Source: Muscardinus avellanarius (Eukaryota > Chordata > Mammalia > Rodentia > Gliridae). From it: a DNA stretch of 64,000 nt. Positions within the stretch are counted from its first letter, which is position 1, and each line of letters opens with the position of its first letter. The notes beneath the pieces were generated by a model that saw only the letters and a list, made by a program, of their open reading frames with translations, made no database searches and was not told the DNA's origin. Positions 52,101 through 62,505 of the stretch are shown here, in pieces. The translations under genes were made by a program, and so were the position numbers. The stretch is taken from NCBI GenBank assembly GCA_963383645.1, contig OY726578.1, forward strand, positions 22,736,388-22,800,387, given 5' to 3'.

Positions 52101-55100
52101 GGGCACTCAGGGCCCTGCGGGGACCCCCCTCGGGTCCCCCCACGGGTCCCCCCATCAGGTCCCCCCACGGGTCCCTCCCTCGGGTCCCCCCCACGGGTCC
52201 CCCCCCAGTCCCCCCACGGGTCCCCCCCACGAGTCCCCCCTCGGGTCCCCCCCCCTTGGGTCCCCCGCCGGCCCCTCCCTCCCTGGGCACTGGCAGACCC
52301 AGGTCCAGCGGGCAGGACACAGCAGGACAGCGAGGGGTGCGTGCATCTGGAGGCAGGCGCTACAGAGTGCTGGGGACTGTGGCTAAGGGACCCAGGCCCG
52401 GCGTCCTGCAGGAAGACGCAGGCCTGGGCGGCTGTACGCCTGCCTGGGCAGCCGGCGAGGCTGAGGCTCCTCCATGGGATAACCAGTTACAGGTATTAAA
52501 CAGAGATCCTTTACGTTTGTTTATTTATTTACTTGGTACCAGGGATCGAACCCAGGACGGGAGCATCCTCCCTCAGCTTTGCCCCTCAGCCCTTTTTATT
52601 TATTTATTTTTACTTTGAAAGAGAGTCTCCCTTGGTTGTGGAGAATCTCGCTAGGTTGCTGAGGCTGGCCCTGGCCTGTGATCCTCCTTAAGTACTGCGA
52701 TTGCAGGCATGTGTCACCATGCCCAGCTTACAAACACTATTATTTATTTATTTATTTAATTTATTTTGGTGGTACTGGGGTTCCTGGAAGGCCTTCTACC
52801 TCCGGGCTACACTCCCAGACCTATTTTATATTTTTATTTGGAAACAGGGTCTCTTAAGCCAGCGCGGCTGGCTTCGAACCTGGGTGATCCTCCTGTCTCG
52901 GCCTCCCAAGCGTGGGGATTACAATCGTGCGCCACCACGCCTGGCTTTATTTATTTATTTATTTATTGTAGTGCTGGGGATTGGACCCAGGAGCATTTTA
53001 CCTCTGAGCTATACCCCCAGCCCTATTTTTAAATTTAATTAATTAATAACTAATTAATTTTGGTGCTGGGGATTGAACCCAGCCACCCTCAGCTACTTAG
53101 TGACGTCCTCCACAACTTAGTGAGACCCTGTTTCAAAATAGAGAATGAAAAATAGGGCTGGGGGTGTAGCTCAGAGGTAGAATGCCCCCGGGTTCCATCC
53201 CCAGCACTGCAAAAGAAAGAGGGAAAAAAAAAAGACAATCTGACAACTGGTCAACCCTCCACTCCAGCTTCGAGGGTCTTTCCATCAGAAGCCTCACTGA
53301 CCTGCTCGCTGGGCATTATTCTTCCTAGCTCTAGGCGAGGATCCTGAGGCTCAGACCGGCTCCTGTCAAGTCTGTGTTCTGCATTATTCTGTTTTACTGA
53401 GTCTGTGCTGAATAACTAGGCTAGTCCTTCTGGCCTTTGTCCCCTGAGATGTATGGTGAACTCCTCTTCACCCCTCAGAGCCCGGTTCGAATGTCCTCTT
53501 CCCTTTTTAAGTGGCTGCGTGTGAGTATAGGTTTGTGTGTTCTTCTTGTCAGACAGACGGACGTAACTGGGGCCTCAGAGGGTGGCCCCCGCTGACCGGG
53601 GCCGGAGAGGCCACGGGCGCTCCGGTGCCCCCAACGGGCTGGAACCCTACCTTAAAGTAGGGGAAGTGCTCCTTCATGAAGCTGTAAATCTCACTCACAG
53701 GCAGGCTGCCCGTCTTGCTGTTCTTCAGGGCCATGGCGATCAGGCAGCTGGGGGCAGGAAGGGGGCAGGCCGTGAAGAGCCCGGCTAGGGCCGAGGCCCC
53801 TCGGCCAGGGAGCCGGCCCTGCCTCGTGCTCCGGGCTCCGGCATCAGAGGTGCTGACTTGGGAAATCTCTGAACCCCGGCCCTGTAATTAATGTCTGCAG
53901 GCCTTTAGACCTAACCATAGCTGCTTCTCGACTCCCCAGATACCCGAGATGCACAATCCTACGATTGTGGTGGCTTTTTCTTTTCTTTTGGCAGTACCAG
54001 GGATGGAACCCAGGGGCATTCTATCTTCAAGTTACACCCCAGCTCTGTTTTTTAGTCTTTTTATTTTTGATACAGGGTCTCACTGAGTTGTGAAGGGCCT
54101 TGCTAAGCAGCTGAGGCTGTCCACGAACCGTGATTCTCCGGTCTCCACCTCCTGAATGCTGGGATTACAAGCGTGCGCCAGCACGCCCGGCCTTGTGATG
54201 GCTTTTTGCGTTTGAAGAAACCTAGGTTCAGAGCGGCCAAGCCACTTCTTCAAAGCCACACAGCTTTAAAGCGATGGGGTATGTGTGTCTGAAGTTCCTG
54301 AGAACTGGTCCCACCCACCTAAGAGTTCCCCTGGGAATCTGTGTGAGCCACCACCCAGCTGTCTGAGAGGACCCCAAAGCAGCCCTCATCCCTCCCAAGC
54401 TGCCGGGCCCCTCACCTGTAGGAGTAGATGGGCTTGGGGTAGTGCTTGGGGTGCAGTTCCTGGGATGGATGGGCCGCCATGGGGGTCTGGGAGTAGGGAG
54501 TCCGCGCCGCAAACGGGGCGCCGTAGAGGCCCGCAGGGGGAGGGCACTTCCGCAGCAGGTGGGGCGGCGGCGGAGGGAGGAAGGGGGGAGAGGACAGGTC
54601 GGTGGGGCGCCCACGGTGCGGGGCTTGCTTTATAACCCCCGACACCCTCTTGCCTCCCCCTGAAGCTGGAGTTCCAGGTGGACCAACATGGGAACGGTAG
54701 GAAACGTTAGCTCCACATGCCCGGAGGGTAAACTGAGGCTCGGAGAGGTCCCTGGCTGGCCAGAGGCAGGTCGGGCGTCTGCCTCTGAGACCAGGGCTCC
54801 TCCGAGCCCCCTGTACCTGCGGGGGTGCGCGGGGCGGCAGGAACTGCGGCTGGGTAGCTCGGGAGTACAGCTGGGGCGCATCCTGCGGGCCGGGAGGCGG
54901 GTGGCCCCTCGCTGGGAACTGGCTCATCTGCCAGGGGCAGGAGAGGAGGAGACAGAGGGTCAGAGAGCGGCTGGCAGCCCCCTCGCTCGCGGCCCGCGCG
55001 GTGGCACTCACGTTGGCTCTGTGGCTGGCGACGGGGCCCAGGCCCGGCATCCCTCGGGGGGCCAGGCCAGCTGGGCCGTGGAGCAGGGGGCCCGGGGTGG

Positions 55101-58055
55101 CTCCCATGTGCAGGTCAGCCGTCCCAGCCAGGGAGCCTGCAGAGGAGCACAGAGAGCCGCTGGGCTGGAGGACGGAGGACGAAGGCGTGGCCCGGCTGAG
55201 CCAAGGACAGCCCGCTCCCCACCCTCTGGCCCAGCCACTCTGCTGGGGTACACGGGTGAGAAGTGGGGTTGCCACTGAGGTCAGCCCTCAGTTTCCCCAT
55301 TTGCCCTTGAGCGCTCGAGACTGACCGTAGACAACCTACTTAGCTCGAGACTGACCGTAGACCACCTACTTTTAAAGTGCCGGAAGGTTGAATGAGAGGT
55401 CTGTCTAGTGCTTAGCACATTTCTGGGTGTTTTAGAAAATCTCAACAGATGTGAATCAGTGGTAAGTAATGAGCTAGGCGTGGTGGCGCACACCGGCCAT
55501 CCCAGAACATGGAAGGCCGTGACAGGAGGACCGCAGGTTCAAGGACAGCTTCAGCAACGTACGGAGACCGTCAGCAACCTAGCGAGACCCTGTTTCAAAA
55601 CAAAATACTTTTTTTATTTTTTTTATTTTTTGCAGAAGTGGGGATGGAACCCAGGGGCATTCTAACTCCAAGCTACACTCCTAGCACAACTGAGCTACAC
55701 CCCCAGCCTTATTTTTTATTATTTATTTTGAAACAGGGTCTCACTAAGTTGTGAAGGGCCTCGCTAATTAGCTGAGGCTGTCCATGAACCTGGGATCCTC
55801 CTGTCTCAGCATCCCAAATACTGGGATTACAAGCGTGTGCCACCATACCCAGCTTCAAGATGAAAATTTTTAAAAACTGGGGGCTGGGCATGGTGGCGCA
55901 CACTCATAATCCCAGCCCTTGGGAGGCTGAGACAGGAGGATCGCACAGGTTTGAAGCCAGCCCTAGCTACTTAGTGAGGCCCTCAGGAACTTAGTGAGAC
56001 CCTGTTTCCAAGTAAAATATAAAATAGATCTGGGAGCATAGCCCGGAGGTAGAAAGCCTCTGGGTTCTACCCGCGGTACCACCAAAATAAATAATAAATA
56101 AAATAAAGGGGGCTGGGGGTATAGCTCAGAGGTAGAATATTCTTGGGTTCAATCTCCAGTGCCACAAGAAAAATAAATAAATACATAAATACATAAATAA
56201 GTAAGAGGAAGAGAAAAAGGATGTAATACTTTGGTTTCTGTACTTCATGAAGCTAAACCACCAATTCCGTGTTCACCATTTGTCCTCCAAAGGCTCTCAC
56301 GCTCCTGGGTGCCTCTAGGTTTAGGTGTAGAGGCCTTTGTACCTTCTCCCGCCTTTGCCAAACCTGCTCCTCTAAGGCGCAGGGTCAGCTCAGGATGGCA
56401 GAGCTACCGCCCTCCCGTGCTGGGCCCGAGCCAGACATGGCTAATCCATCTCCGATTCTCACCGCACCGGCCTTCTTTATGGCAGTCACCTTGAATCAAG
56501 CCAAGGGCCCTGCAAGCTGGTGGTAGAGCGGAGCAGGAGGGTCGGCCTCGTGTTGCCATCTACTGAACACCGACTGTGCTCAGGCAGTTCTGTTAAGACT
56601 TTCACAGCAGATAAGTGACCAGCGGGGTTTGTGCTCGCCAGGGTCACATGGCTGTACCCGGGCCTTCCAGGTGAAGCTTAGGAGGCTGACCAGCAGGCCC
56701 GGTCTGGCCCACAGCCTGGTTTGTATATAAAATTTTATTAGTTCACGACCACCCCAACATATTTACATCTTTCCTACAGCTCATGTCGGGCAGCGTTCAG
56801 TAGTTTTGACAGAGACCCTATAACCTACAAAATCTAAAACATGTATTTTACAGCCCTTTGCAGAAAAAAAAAATGTTTGCTGATGTTTCATGTGCATGTC
56901 TGGTTTTATTCTGTTTTATGTTATTGGGGATGGAAACCAGAGGCATTCATCCTCCCAGCTACATCCCCAGCCCTTTTTAAATTTTTGTTTGTTTTGAAAC
57001 AGGGTCTTGCAAAGCTGCTGAGGCTGGTCTCAATCCTGCGATCCTCCTGTCTCAGCCTCCCAAGTACTGGGATTACAGGCGTGCACCACTGTGACTGGCT
57101 GTGTCTATTTTGTTCAGTAACCAGTTATTCAATGAGAAAAATGCTCCAGACATTGACTCTTCAACTCTAGAACTTTCTTTCTTTTTTCTTTTTTCTTTTT
57201 TTGCAGTACTAGGGATGGAACCCAGGGGCATTCCACCTCTGAGTGACACCCCCAGCCCTAATTTTTATTCTTTATTTTGAAACAGGGTCTCACGGAGTTG
57301 CAGAGGGCCTCACTAAGTAGCTGAGGCCGTCTGCGAACCGCGATCCTCCGGTCTCAGCCTCCCGAGCGCTGGGATTACAAACTGGGCCCCCACACCCGGC
57401 TCAACTCTAGAACTTTCCATGTACTGCAGTGGTCACCTTTGACTGCTGCTTGTTTACAACCCTTCAGTCTTTTGTGTCTTTAAGCATTTCACCCACTTGC
57501 TAAAATTACAGCTAGCTGCCACGGCCGAGTACCTACTGTGCGCCAAGATTCCCTCGGAATCTTCTAGGACAAGGGGCAGCAGATTTCCTTTGCCACGGGC
57601 CCAACAGCAGATTTTTAGGCCCTGCCAACCAGCTGATCTCTGCCTTGTTTGCTCATCCTTGAAAAATGTAAAAAGTGTTTTTGCTCTAGCCGGCCTCATC
57701 CGGCCCAGCAACCGTCATCTGCCAATTGTCCCGGAAATTCAGGGTGTTTTCTACTTTTTCTGGAACCTCGGCTCACCCGGGGCCACTGGGGACACGGGAT
57801 GGACCCCATGCCTCTGAGGAGGGTCAAGTTCGTCCCACTTTACAGAACCCCAGAGAGCCAGCGGGCCCCGTCCACGGCCGCCTGGGAGTCGCCCCTCGCC
57901 AGAGCCTACCTGGGGGTGCGTGGGGCCCGCCGGGGCTGCCCAGGTCCACGCGGCCGTTCACCATCTGCTGCAGCCGAGGCACGTCGACGGCCGTGAGCCA
58001 GGACAGCGACTGCAGGTCTCCAGGGAGGTCCTCGTCGCCAGCGGGAGGCAGGAAC
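48844..58055 (-). CDS. FOXN4: Forkhead box N4 transcription factor, eight coding exons, spliced
   Basis: FOXN4 is a nuclear winged-helix factor for retinal amacrine/horizontal cell fate and spinal V2b interneurons. Eight minus-strand exons join in frame into about 489 residues ending KPIALL-stop; the family protein is about 517, and the missing ~29 N-terminal residues lie beyond 64000 or in sequence I could not recognise. N-terminal part: [15 protein letters not shown] (residues about 6-20). Forkhead domain: about residues 165-265, from KPIYSYS over [16 protein letters not shown] to recognition helix [17 protein letters not shown]. The C-terminal part is Pro/Ser-rich with an acidic end ([11 protein letters not shown]) that probably contributes to activation. 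No frameshift or stop was found. The interval includes introns and is transcribed toward ACACB. Confidence 0.96.
49225..49370 (+). mobile_element. MIR fragment in FOXN4 last intron
   Basis: gtgtccttgggagacttgct, ctgagcctcagactaaaatg. Confidence 0.6.
49377..49583 (-). mobile_element. B1-ID
   Basis: gtacaggggatggaaccca to caccacgccctgct; same direction as FOXN4. Confidence 0.85.
49584..50217. other. FOXN4 intron, unique
   Basis: ATTC-type short run at 49870-49890 (cattcatccattcattcact); nothing else. Confidence 0.4.
50218..50291. repeat. 12-bp minisatellite plus C12 run
   Basis: Units of ctgtcctgcccg-type at 50227-50265, about four copies, then a homopolymer of C at 50280-50291, just intronic of the FOXN4 donor at 50301. 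Confidence 0.85.
50301..50693 (-). CDS. FOXN4: FOXN4 exon, C-terminal Pro-rich region
   Basis: Acceptor cttgtctgcag, donor gtgagg. Completes Glu, then [34 protein letters not shown] and [11 protein letters not shown] through IVDFALQ, ending with G of a split Gly. At 393 bp it is the largest visible coding exon. Confidence 0.96.
51095..51785 (-). mobile_element. Cluster of antisense SINEs in FOXN4 intron
   Basis: ID units 51100-51160 and 51185-51243, young body 51258-51445, B1 part 51446-51596, further copy 51635-51785 that ends 95 bp before the FOXN4 donor at 51880. Confidence 0.8.
51880..52087 (-). CDS. FOXN4: FOXN4 exon, forkhead recognition helix and wings
   Basis: Acceptor gtcgcccacag, donor gtgagc. 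Sixty-nine codons plus one base: [43 protein letters not shown], to [20 protein letters not shown] is the DNA-contact helix. The intron upstream is filled with a G-rich 12-mer repeat, leaving a short pyrimidine tract. Confidence 0.97.
52118..52272. repeat. C-rich 12-bp tandem repeat, G-rich on FOXN4 sense strand
   Basis: About eleven diverged units of cgggtcccccca type in the intron 31-185 nt upstream of the FOXN4 exon at 52087. Confidence 0.9.
52530..53218. mobile_element. Mixed SINE cluster in FOXN4 intron
   Basis: Minus copies 52535-52728, 52765-52946 and ID 52965-53055, followed by a plus-strand B1-ID 3' part 53080-53215. Confidence 0.78.
53651..53747 (-). CDS. FOXN4: FOXN4 exon, forkhead helices 1-2
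   Basis: Acceptor tgcccccag, donor gtaggg. Completes Ser, then [19 protein letters not shown] through KEHFPYFK, phase 0 at the end. Confidence 0.96.
53985..54193 (-). mobile_element. B1-ID
   Basis: ggcagtaccagggatggaac to cagcacgcccggcc. Confidence 0.85.
54416..54546 (-). CDS. FOXN4: FOXN4 exon, start of forkhead domain
   Basis: Acceptor ctgcggaag (not CAG), donor gtgagg. Encodes [18 protein letters not shown] through [16 protein letters not shown] and AG of a split Ser. The forkhead domain begins at KPIYSYS. The acceptor is unusual; see findings. Confidence 0.93.
54817..54927 (-). CDS. FOXN4: FOXN4 exon, Pro/Gln-rich linker
   Basis: Acceptor ccctggcag, donor gtacag. Thirty-seven whole codons starting [16 protein letters not shown], ending PPRAPPQ; low-complexity Pro-rich. 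Confidence 0.93.
55012..55136 (-). CDS. FOXN4: FOXN4 exon, N-terminal region
   Basis: Acceptor cctctgcag, donor gtgagt on the minus strand. Encodes (G)[18 protein letters not shown] through [11 protein letters not shown], phase 0 at the end. Confidence 0.95.
55470..56178. mobile_element. Mixed SINE cluster in FOXN4 intron
   Basis: Plus B1 55470-55600; minus ID 55630-55680 and body 55690-55855; plus B1-ID 55884-56088; plus ID 56108-56165. Confidence 0.8.
56179..56699. other. FOXN4 intron, unassigned
   Basis: No repeat or coding feature recognised. Confidence 0.4.
56700..56885 (+). mobile_element. Old MER-type repeat, same family as 7888
   Basis: Reads aaaattttattagttcacg, gttttgacagagacccta and ccctttgcagaaaaaa, then tttgctga, in the same order as the copy at 7888. 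Confidence 0.5.
56920..57105 (-). mobile_element. B1-ID
   Basis: gttattggggatggaaacc to caccactgtgactggct. Confidence 0.8.
57192..57403 (-). mobile_element. B1-ID
   Basis: gcagtactagggatggaac to cccacacccggct. Confidence 0.85.
57404..57909. other. FOXN4 intron, mostly unique
   Basis: Possible worn MER piece near 57590-57660; no coding signal. Confidence 0.4.
57910..58055 (-). CDS. FOXN4: FOXN4 exon, N-terminal region (first visible)
   Basis: Minus-strand acceptor ctctccgcag, donor gtaggc. The first base completes a codon of an unseen exon; then [20 protein letters not shown] and [17 protein letters not shown], ending with G of a split Gly codon. Matches the FOXN4 N-terminal conserved block. 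Confidence 0.95.
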
Positions 58056-58404
58056 CTGCGGAGAGCGGGGAGCTCGGGCGGGAGGGGGCGCTTCCACCAG
58101 CCGCTGGGGGGCCTCCCTGACCTCTGGACGCACCCCCAGCCTCTCGGCTCCCCAGGCCGTCAGCCCTCCCTCCCGCCCTTCCTTGGGGCTGGCAATCCGG
58201 TCCCAGGATCCACGCCACACAGCCAAGGTCATTCCTGTCCTACCCGTTAAACACATCTTACTTAGCACCCACCACAAAAAAGATGGTGTTTATTGAGCAC
58301 TTGCTGTGTACCTCATACTGGCCAGATCCTTCTTGGTCTTAAGCCATCTAACCCCCCCCCACCACCACCTCACCCAGTGTTCTGGGAGACAGGATTATTA
58401 TTAG

Positions 58405-58505
58405 TATAGTTTGAGTATCCCTCATCTGAACATCTGAAACCTGCAACATTCCGAACTTTTCCTGAATGCCTATGGAACACCGCCAATGATAAATTCTGGA
58501 CCTTG
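58405..58505 (+). repeat. Family A repeat fragment, opposite orientation
   Basis: gtttgagtatccctcatctg and ccgaacttttcctgaatgcc; reverse orientation to the 16535 copy. Confidence 0.45.
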
Positions 58506-58541
58506 GTTGACAAAGGATTCCCTCAGGAGTGGCAGAGACAA

Positions 58542-58971
58542 AGCCGGGCGTGGCGGCGAACGCTTCTGATCTCAGCGTTCAGGAGGCTGAGACAGGAGGA
58601 TCGTGGTTCGAGGCTAGCCTTAGCTCTTAGCGAGGCCCTTTGCAATCAGTGAGACCCTGTTTCAAAATAAAGAAAAAGCCGGGTGTGGTGGCGCACGCTT
58701 GTAATCCCAGCACTTGGGCGACAGAGACAGGAGGATCGCGCAGGTTCGAAGCCAGCCTCAGCTGGTTTAAGAGACCCTGGTTCCAAATAAAATATAAAAT
58801 AGGTCTGAGAGTGTAGCCCAGCCAGAAGTAGAAGGCCCCTGGGTTCCATCTCCAGTACCACCACCAAAAGAAAAAAAAAAAAAAAAAAGAGAGAAAGAAT
58901 TAAAAAAAAAATAGGACTGGGAGTGTAGCTTGGAGATAGAATGCCCCTGGGTTCCATCCCCAAAACCGCAA

Positions 58972-58985
<14 letters not shown>
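58542..58985 (+). mobile_element. SINE nested in SINE
   Basis: Outer B1 58542-58670, inner copy 58672-58885, outer ID 58912-58970, (AAAT)n tail to 59007. Confidence 0.82.
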
Positions 58986-59006
<21 letters not shown>

Positions 59007-59029
59007 AGGAATAGCAGAGATACACCTAC

Positions 59030-59215
59030 AGGTGCTCTCAAAATATTCTATAAAATGGTCTTCCGGTTACGCACGTCAGGTATACTTGATACATGAGTGA
59101 ATTTCACGTTAAGACTTGGGTCCTACCTCCAAGACATCTCCTTAGGTATACGCAAGTATTCCAAAACCCGAAACACTTCTGGTATCAAACATGTTGGCTA
59201 AGAGATATTCAACCT
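59030..59215 (-). repeat. Family A repeat fragment
   Basis: gacttgggtcctacctccaa, then aaaacccgaaacacttctgg and gagatattcaacctgg. Confidence 0.5.
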
Positions 59216-59367
59216 GGATTCTCAGTTTACAGCTGGGGAGACGGAGGCTCGGAGCACTAGCACCTTGCTCAAGGTCACGCATCCCAGGGAGTGAGGGGCA
59301 GGGACCCAGGTGGGGCGGCTGGGGCACACCCACCGCTGCACCGCAGATTCTTTTTGTTGTTGTTGGG

Positions 59368-59562
59368 TTTTTTTTTTTTTTTGATACTAGGGATGGAACC
59401 CAGGGGCACTGTACCTCTGAGCTATACCCTCAGCCCTAGTTTTTAGTCTTTTTAGTTTTGAAACAGGGTCTCACTGAGTTGCAAAGGGCCTCGCTACGTA
59501 GCCGAGGCTAGCCTCGAACCGCGATCCTCCATCTCGGCCTCCCGAATGCTGGGATTATAAGG
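59368..59562 (-). mobile_element. B1-ID, 5' end of B1 lost
   Basis: gatactagggatggaaccc to gggattataaggttc; stops before cacgcccggc. Confidence 0.8.
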
Positions 59563-60364
59563 TTCACGTTTCGGAAGCAGGTGTGTCGGGGCTGGCGGGT
59601 GGGCTGCCCTCCTCCTCCTCCTCCGGGTGCTGCGCCCCGAGGTCACACACTTCCTCCCCGATCACCATCACCGTGGCCGCTGCTAACTCGCCTGCAGGCC
59701 TGGGCCCGGGAGGCTGGCAGCAGCTCTCCGTGTCGCCGTTGGAGGACACCCCGGCCACCGGCGATTTGAAACCCAGCCGGCCCCGTCCTGTGGGGCCGCG
59801 GTCGGCCCATTGTGTGGTCGGCACGACTGTTACCCTGTGGCACGTGGCCCATGGCCCCGTCGTCTCCTCTATTGTTTCTGTGGCCCTGGCTGCCGCCCCT
59901 GCGGCCTGCTTATGCCTCATCTGGCTGAGTGACAGCCGGGCCCAGGCCAGGGGGGGGATGCCATCTGTCCTCGGGGCCTGCAGAGACCAGGAGCTAAGCC
60001 TCCCCTCCTCACCCCACAGCCAACTCCCAGGGTCTGGTGGTGTGAGCTCCATCCCTCAGGAACCCGCTGTAGCTCCCTATTGCCGTTGCGGCTCTGCCTG
60101 GCACTGGGGAGGCATGGGGGAGAGTCTCTGCTGGCAGGTTTCTCAAGACAGAGACCCAGCCAAGCTCCAGGGGGCTGTACACGAATGGGGGTCCAGGGCA
60201 CCAATGTCGAGCAGAATCTCTGGCAGCGGGTGTGTCTGACGGGCTGTGCGTGCGGTGGTTCAGAGCCTCAGTCCTGGTCTCCCTGGGCCCACCAGCCTCC
60301 CCTCTCTGAGCCTCAGGGTTTTTTAAATTTTGTTTTTGTTTTTTTGTTTGTTTGTTTTGTTTTT
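59563..60364. other. FOXN4 5' intron, GC-rich, both strands open
   Basis: Long stop-free frames on both strands; not recognisable as FOXN4 or another gene. See findings. Confidence 0.4.
59611..59628. repeat. (CCT)n microsatellite
   Basis: Six CTC/CCT triplets in FOXN4 5' intron. Confidence 0.9.
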
Positions 60365-60400
60365 TTGTGGTACTGGAGATGGAACCCAGGGGCGTTCTAC
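60365..60400 (-). mobile_element. Partial ID unit
   Basis: ggtactggagatggaaccc to ctacttccgagcc. Confidence 0.65.
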
Positions 60401-60567
60401 TTCCGAGCCTGGGACGGCTCCTGCCTTTTCTCCCTGCCTAAAGAAATGCACTCAGTAAAGATTCTAGAAGACTCTAGAATCTTCTCTGTGCTCTCAGATA
60501 CGTAGCCACTAGCCACGCAGGACAGCTTAATTCATTAAAATGAAATCAATGTCATAGACCCTGTTTT

Positions 60568-61016
60568 TTTTTTTTTTTTTTTTTTCAGGTCTGAGGACGG
60601 AACCCAGGGGCATTCGACCTCCGAGCTATACCTCCTGCCCTATTTTTTAGTCTTTATTTTGAAACAGGGTCTCATTGAGTTGCGGAGGGCCTCACTAAGT
60701 AGCTGGGGCTGTCTGCGAACCGCGATCCTCCTGCCTCAGCCTCCCAAGACCTGGGATTACAAGCGTGCGCCACCACGCCTGGCTCATCATAGCATTTTAT
60801 TTTATTTTATTTTGGTGGTACTGGGGGTGGAACCCAGAGGCTTTCTACCTCCGGGCTATACTCCCAGACCTTTTTTATATTTTATTTGGAAACAGGGTCT
60901 CACTAAGTTGCCGAGAGCCTCACTAGATAGCTGAAGTTGGCTTCGAACCTGCACGATCCTCCTGTCTCAGCCTCCCAAGCGCGGGGATTACGAGCGTGCG
61001 CCTCCACACCTGGCTT
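60568..61016 (-). mobile_element. Two antisense B1-ID copies
   Basis: 60568-60785 and 60812-61016; both followed by the same short unique word tcatcatagcatttta (60784, 61016), a target duplication of the second copy. Confidence 0.85.
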
Positions 61017-61044
61017 CATCATAGCATTTTAAAAAGGGTCAGGC

Positions 61045-61652
61045 TAGCTGGGCATGGCGGCGTAGGCTTGTAATCCCAGCACTCAATAGGCCAAGACAGG
61101 AGGATTGCTAGGTTTGCAGCCAGCCTCAACTACTTAGGCCCTTTGCAACTCAGTGAGACCTTATTTCAAAATAAAGAATAAAAAAATAGGGCTGAGGATG
61201 TCCCTCAGAGGTAGAATGCCCCTGGGTTCCATCCCCAGTACTGCAAAAGATAATAAAATAAATAAATAAATAAGATCAAGCTAGCTGGAATCAGTGAGAC
61301 CTTCCACAACTAAGTGAGACCCCGTTTCAAAATAAATAATAATAATAAGCCAGTGTCTCACTAAATTGCCGAGAGCCTCACTCAGTAGCTGAGGCTGTTT
61401 CGAACCTGCGCGATCCTCCTGTCTCAGCCTCCCAAGCGCGGGGATTACGGTGTGCGCCACCACGCCCGGCTCTCTCTTTCTTATACTGGGGATTGAACCC
61501 AAGGGTGTTCTACGTCTGGGCTACACTCCCAGCCTTATTTGATTTTGCAGCAGGGTCTCACTAAGTTGCTGAGAGCCTCATTAAATTGCCTCAAACCTCC
61601 TGTCTCAGCCTCCCAAGGACTGGGATTACAGGTATGCACCACTATGCCCAGC
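61045..61652. mobile_element. Mixed SINE cluster
   Basis: Plus B1-ID 61045-61250; plus B1 remnant 61285-61345; minus B1 61350-61475; minus old B1-ID 61480-61652. Confidence 0.78.
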
Positions 61653-61924
61653 TTGTCCTTAAAGTATCTGTTCGCCAGAGGAGAACTTGGACCCCCACGG
61701 GCCATCTCTGTGGCTATGTTCTAAGGGGACCTTGTGACCGTGCACCTGTTAAACACCTTGGGGGCTGCCTGCGCCGGCACATACACGTGCCTGGTTTCCG
61801 CAGGGATCTGGCCCACAGCCGGAGTCTAGAACCCCCTCTAACCTCCTCTCCTGGGGTTCCTTAGCGTGGACACCACCGTTGTAAAGAGGGAAGAATATCC
61901 ACTTTGAATTTGGGTCCCATCCTC

Positions 61925-62020
61925 GGCAGCCATGTGATTTAGTGCGAGTCACTTCGCCACACGGTGCTTCAGTTTCCCCATACGTAAAATGGAATAATAA
62001 TCATTCCCAGATGTGAGAAA
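61925..62020 (+). mobile_element. MIR fragment
   Basis: gagtcacttcgccacacggt, gcttcagtttccccatacgt, aaaatggaataataatc. Confidence 0.7.
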
Positions 62021-62039
62021 AAGATCAGAAACCTCAGCC

Positions 62040-62505
62040 TCAGGGGACTGAACCCAGGGGCATTCCACCTCCACACTACACCCGCAGCCCTATTTGATTT
62101 TTATTTGGAAACAGGGTCTCACTAGGTTGGTGAGAGTCTCAGTATTTTGCTGAGGCTGTCCTCGAGCCTGTGATCCTCCTGTCTCAGCCTCCCAAGTACA
62201 GGGATTACAGGCACGCACCACCCACGCTGGCCTATTTTTGACTTTGAAACAGGGTTTCGCTAAATGACTGGGCATCTCCCTAATTTGCTGAGGCTGGTCT
62301 CGAACCTGTGATCCTCCTGTCTTAGCCTCCCACATACGTTTCTCTATTTTTGTTGGGGGAGGTACTGGGGATTAAAACCAGGTGAGTTCTACCTCTGAAC
62401 TACACCCCAGTCTTATTTAATTTTTTTTCTTTTGAAACAATGTCTTGCTAAATTGCCGAGGGCCTCCCTATCTTGGACTCCCAAGTACTGGGATTATAGG
62501 TTTCC
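62040..62505 (-). mobile_element. Three antisense SINE pieces
   Basis: 62042-62230 B1-ID, 62231-62335 B1 part, 62350-62500 truncated B1-ID. Confidence 0.78.

Noticed and set aside
51791..52618. Plus-strand open frame of 275 codons rich in Pro/Gly
   Set aside because: Antisense to the FOXN4 forkhead exon and the C-rich tandem repeat.
54412..55275. Minus-strand open frame of 287 codons
   Set aside because: It runs through three FOXN4 exons and their introns; the exons are given separately because splice sites and homology define them.
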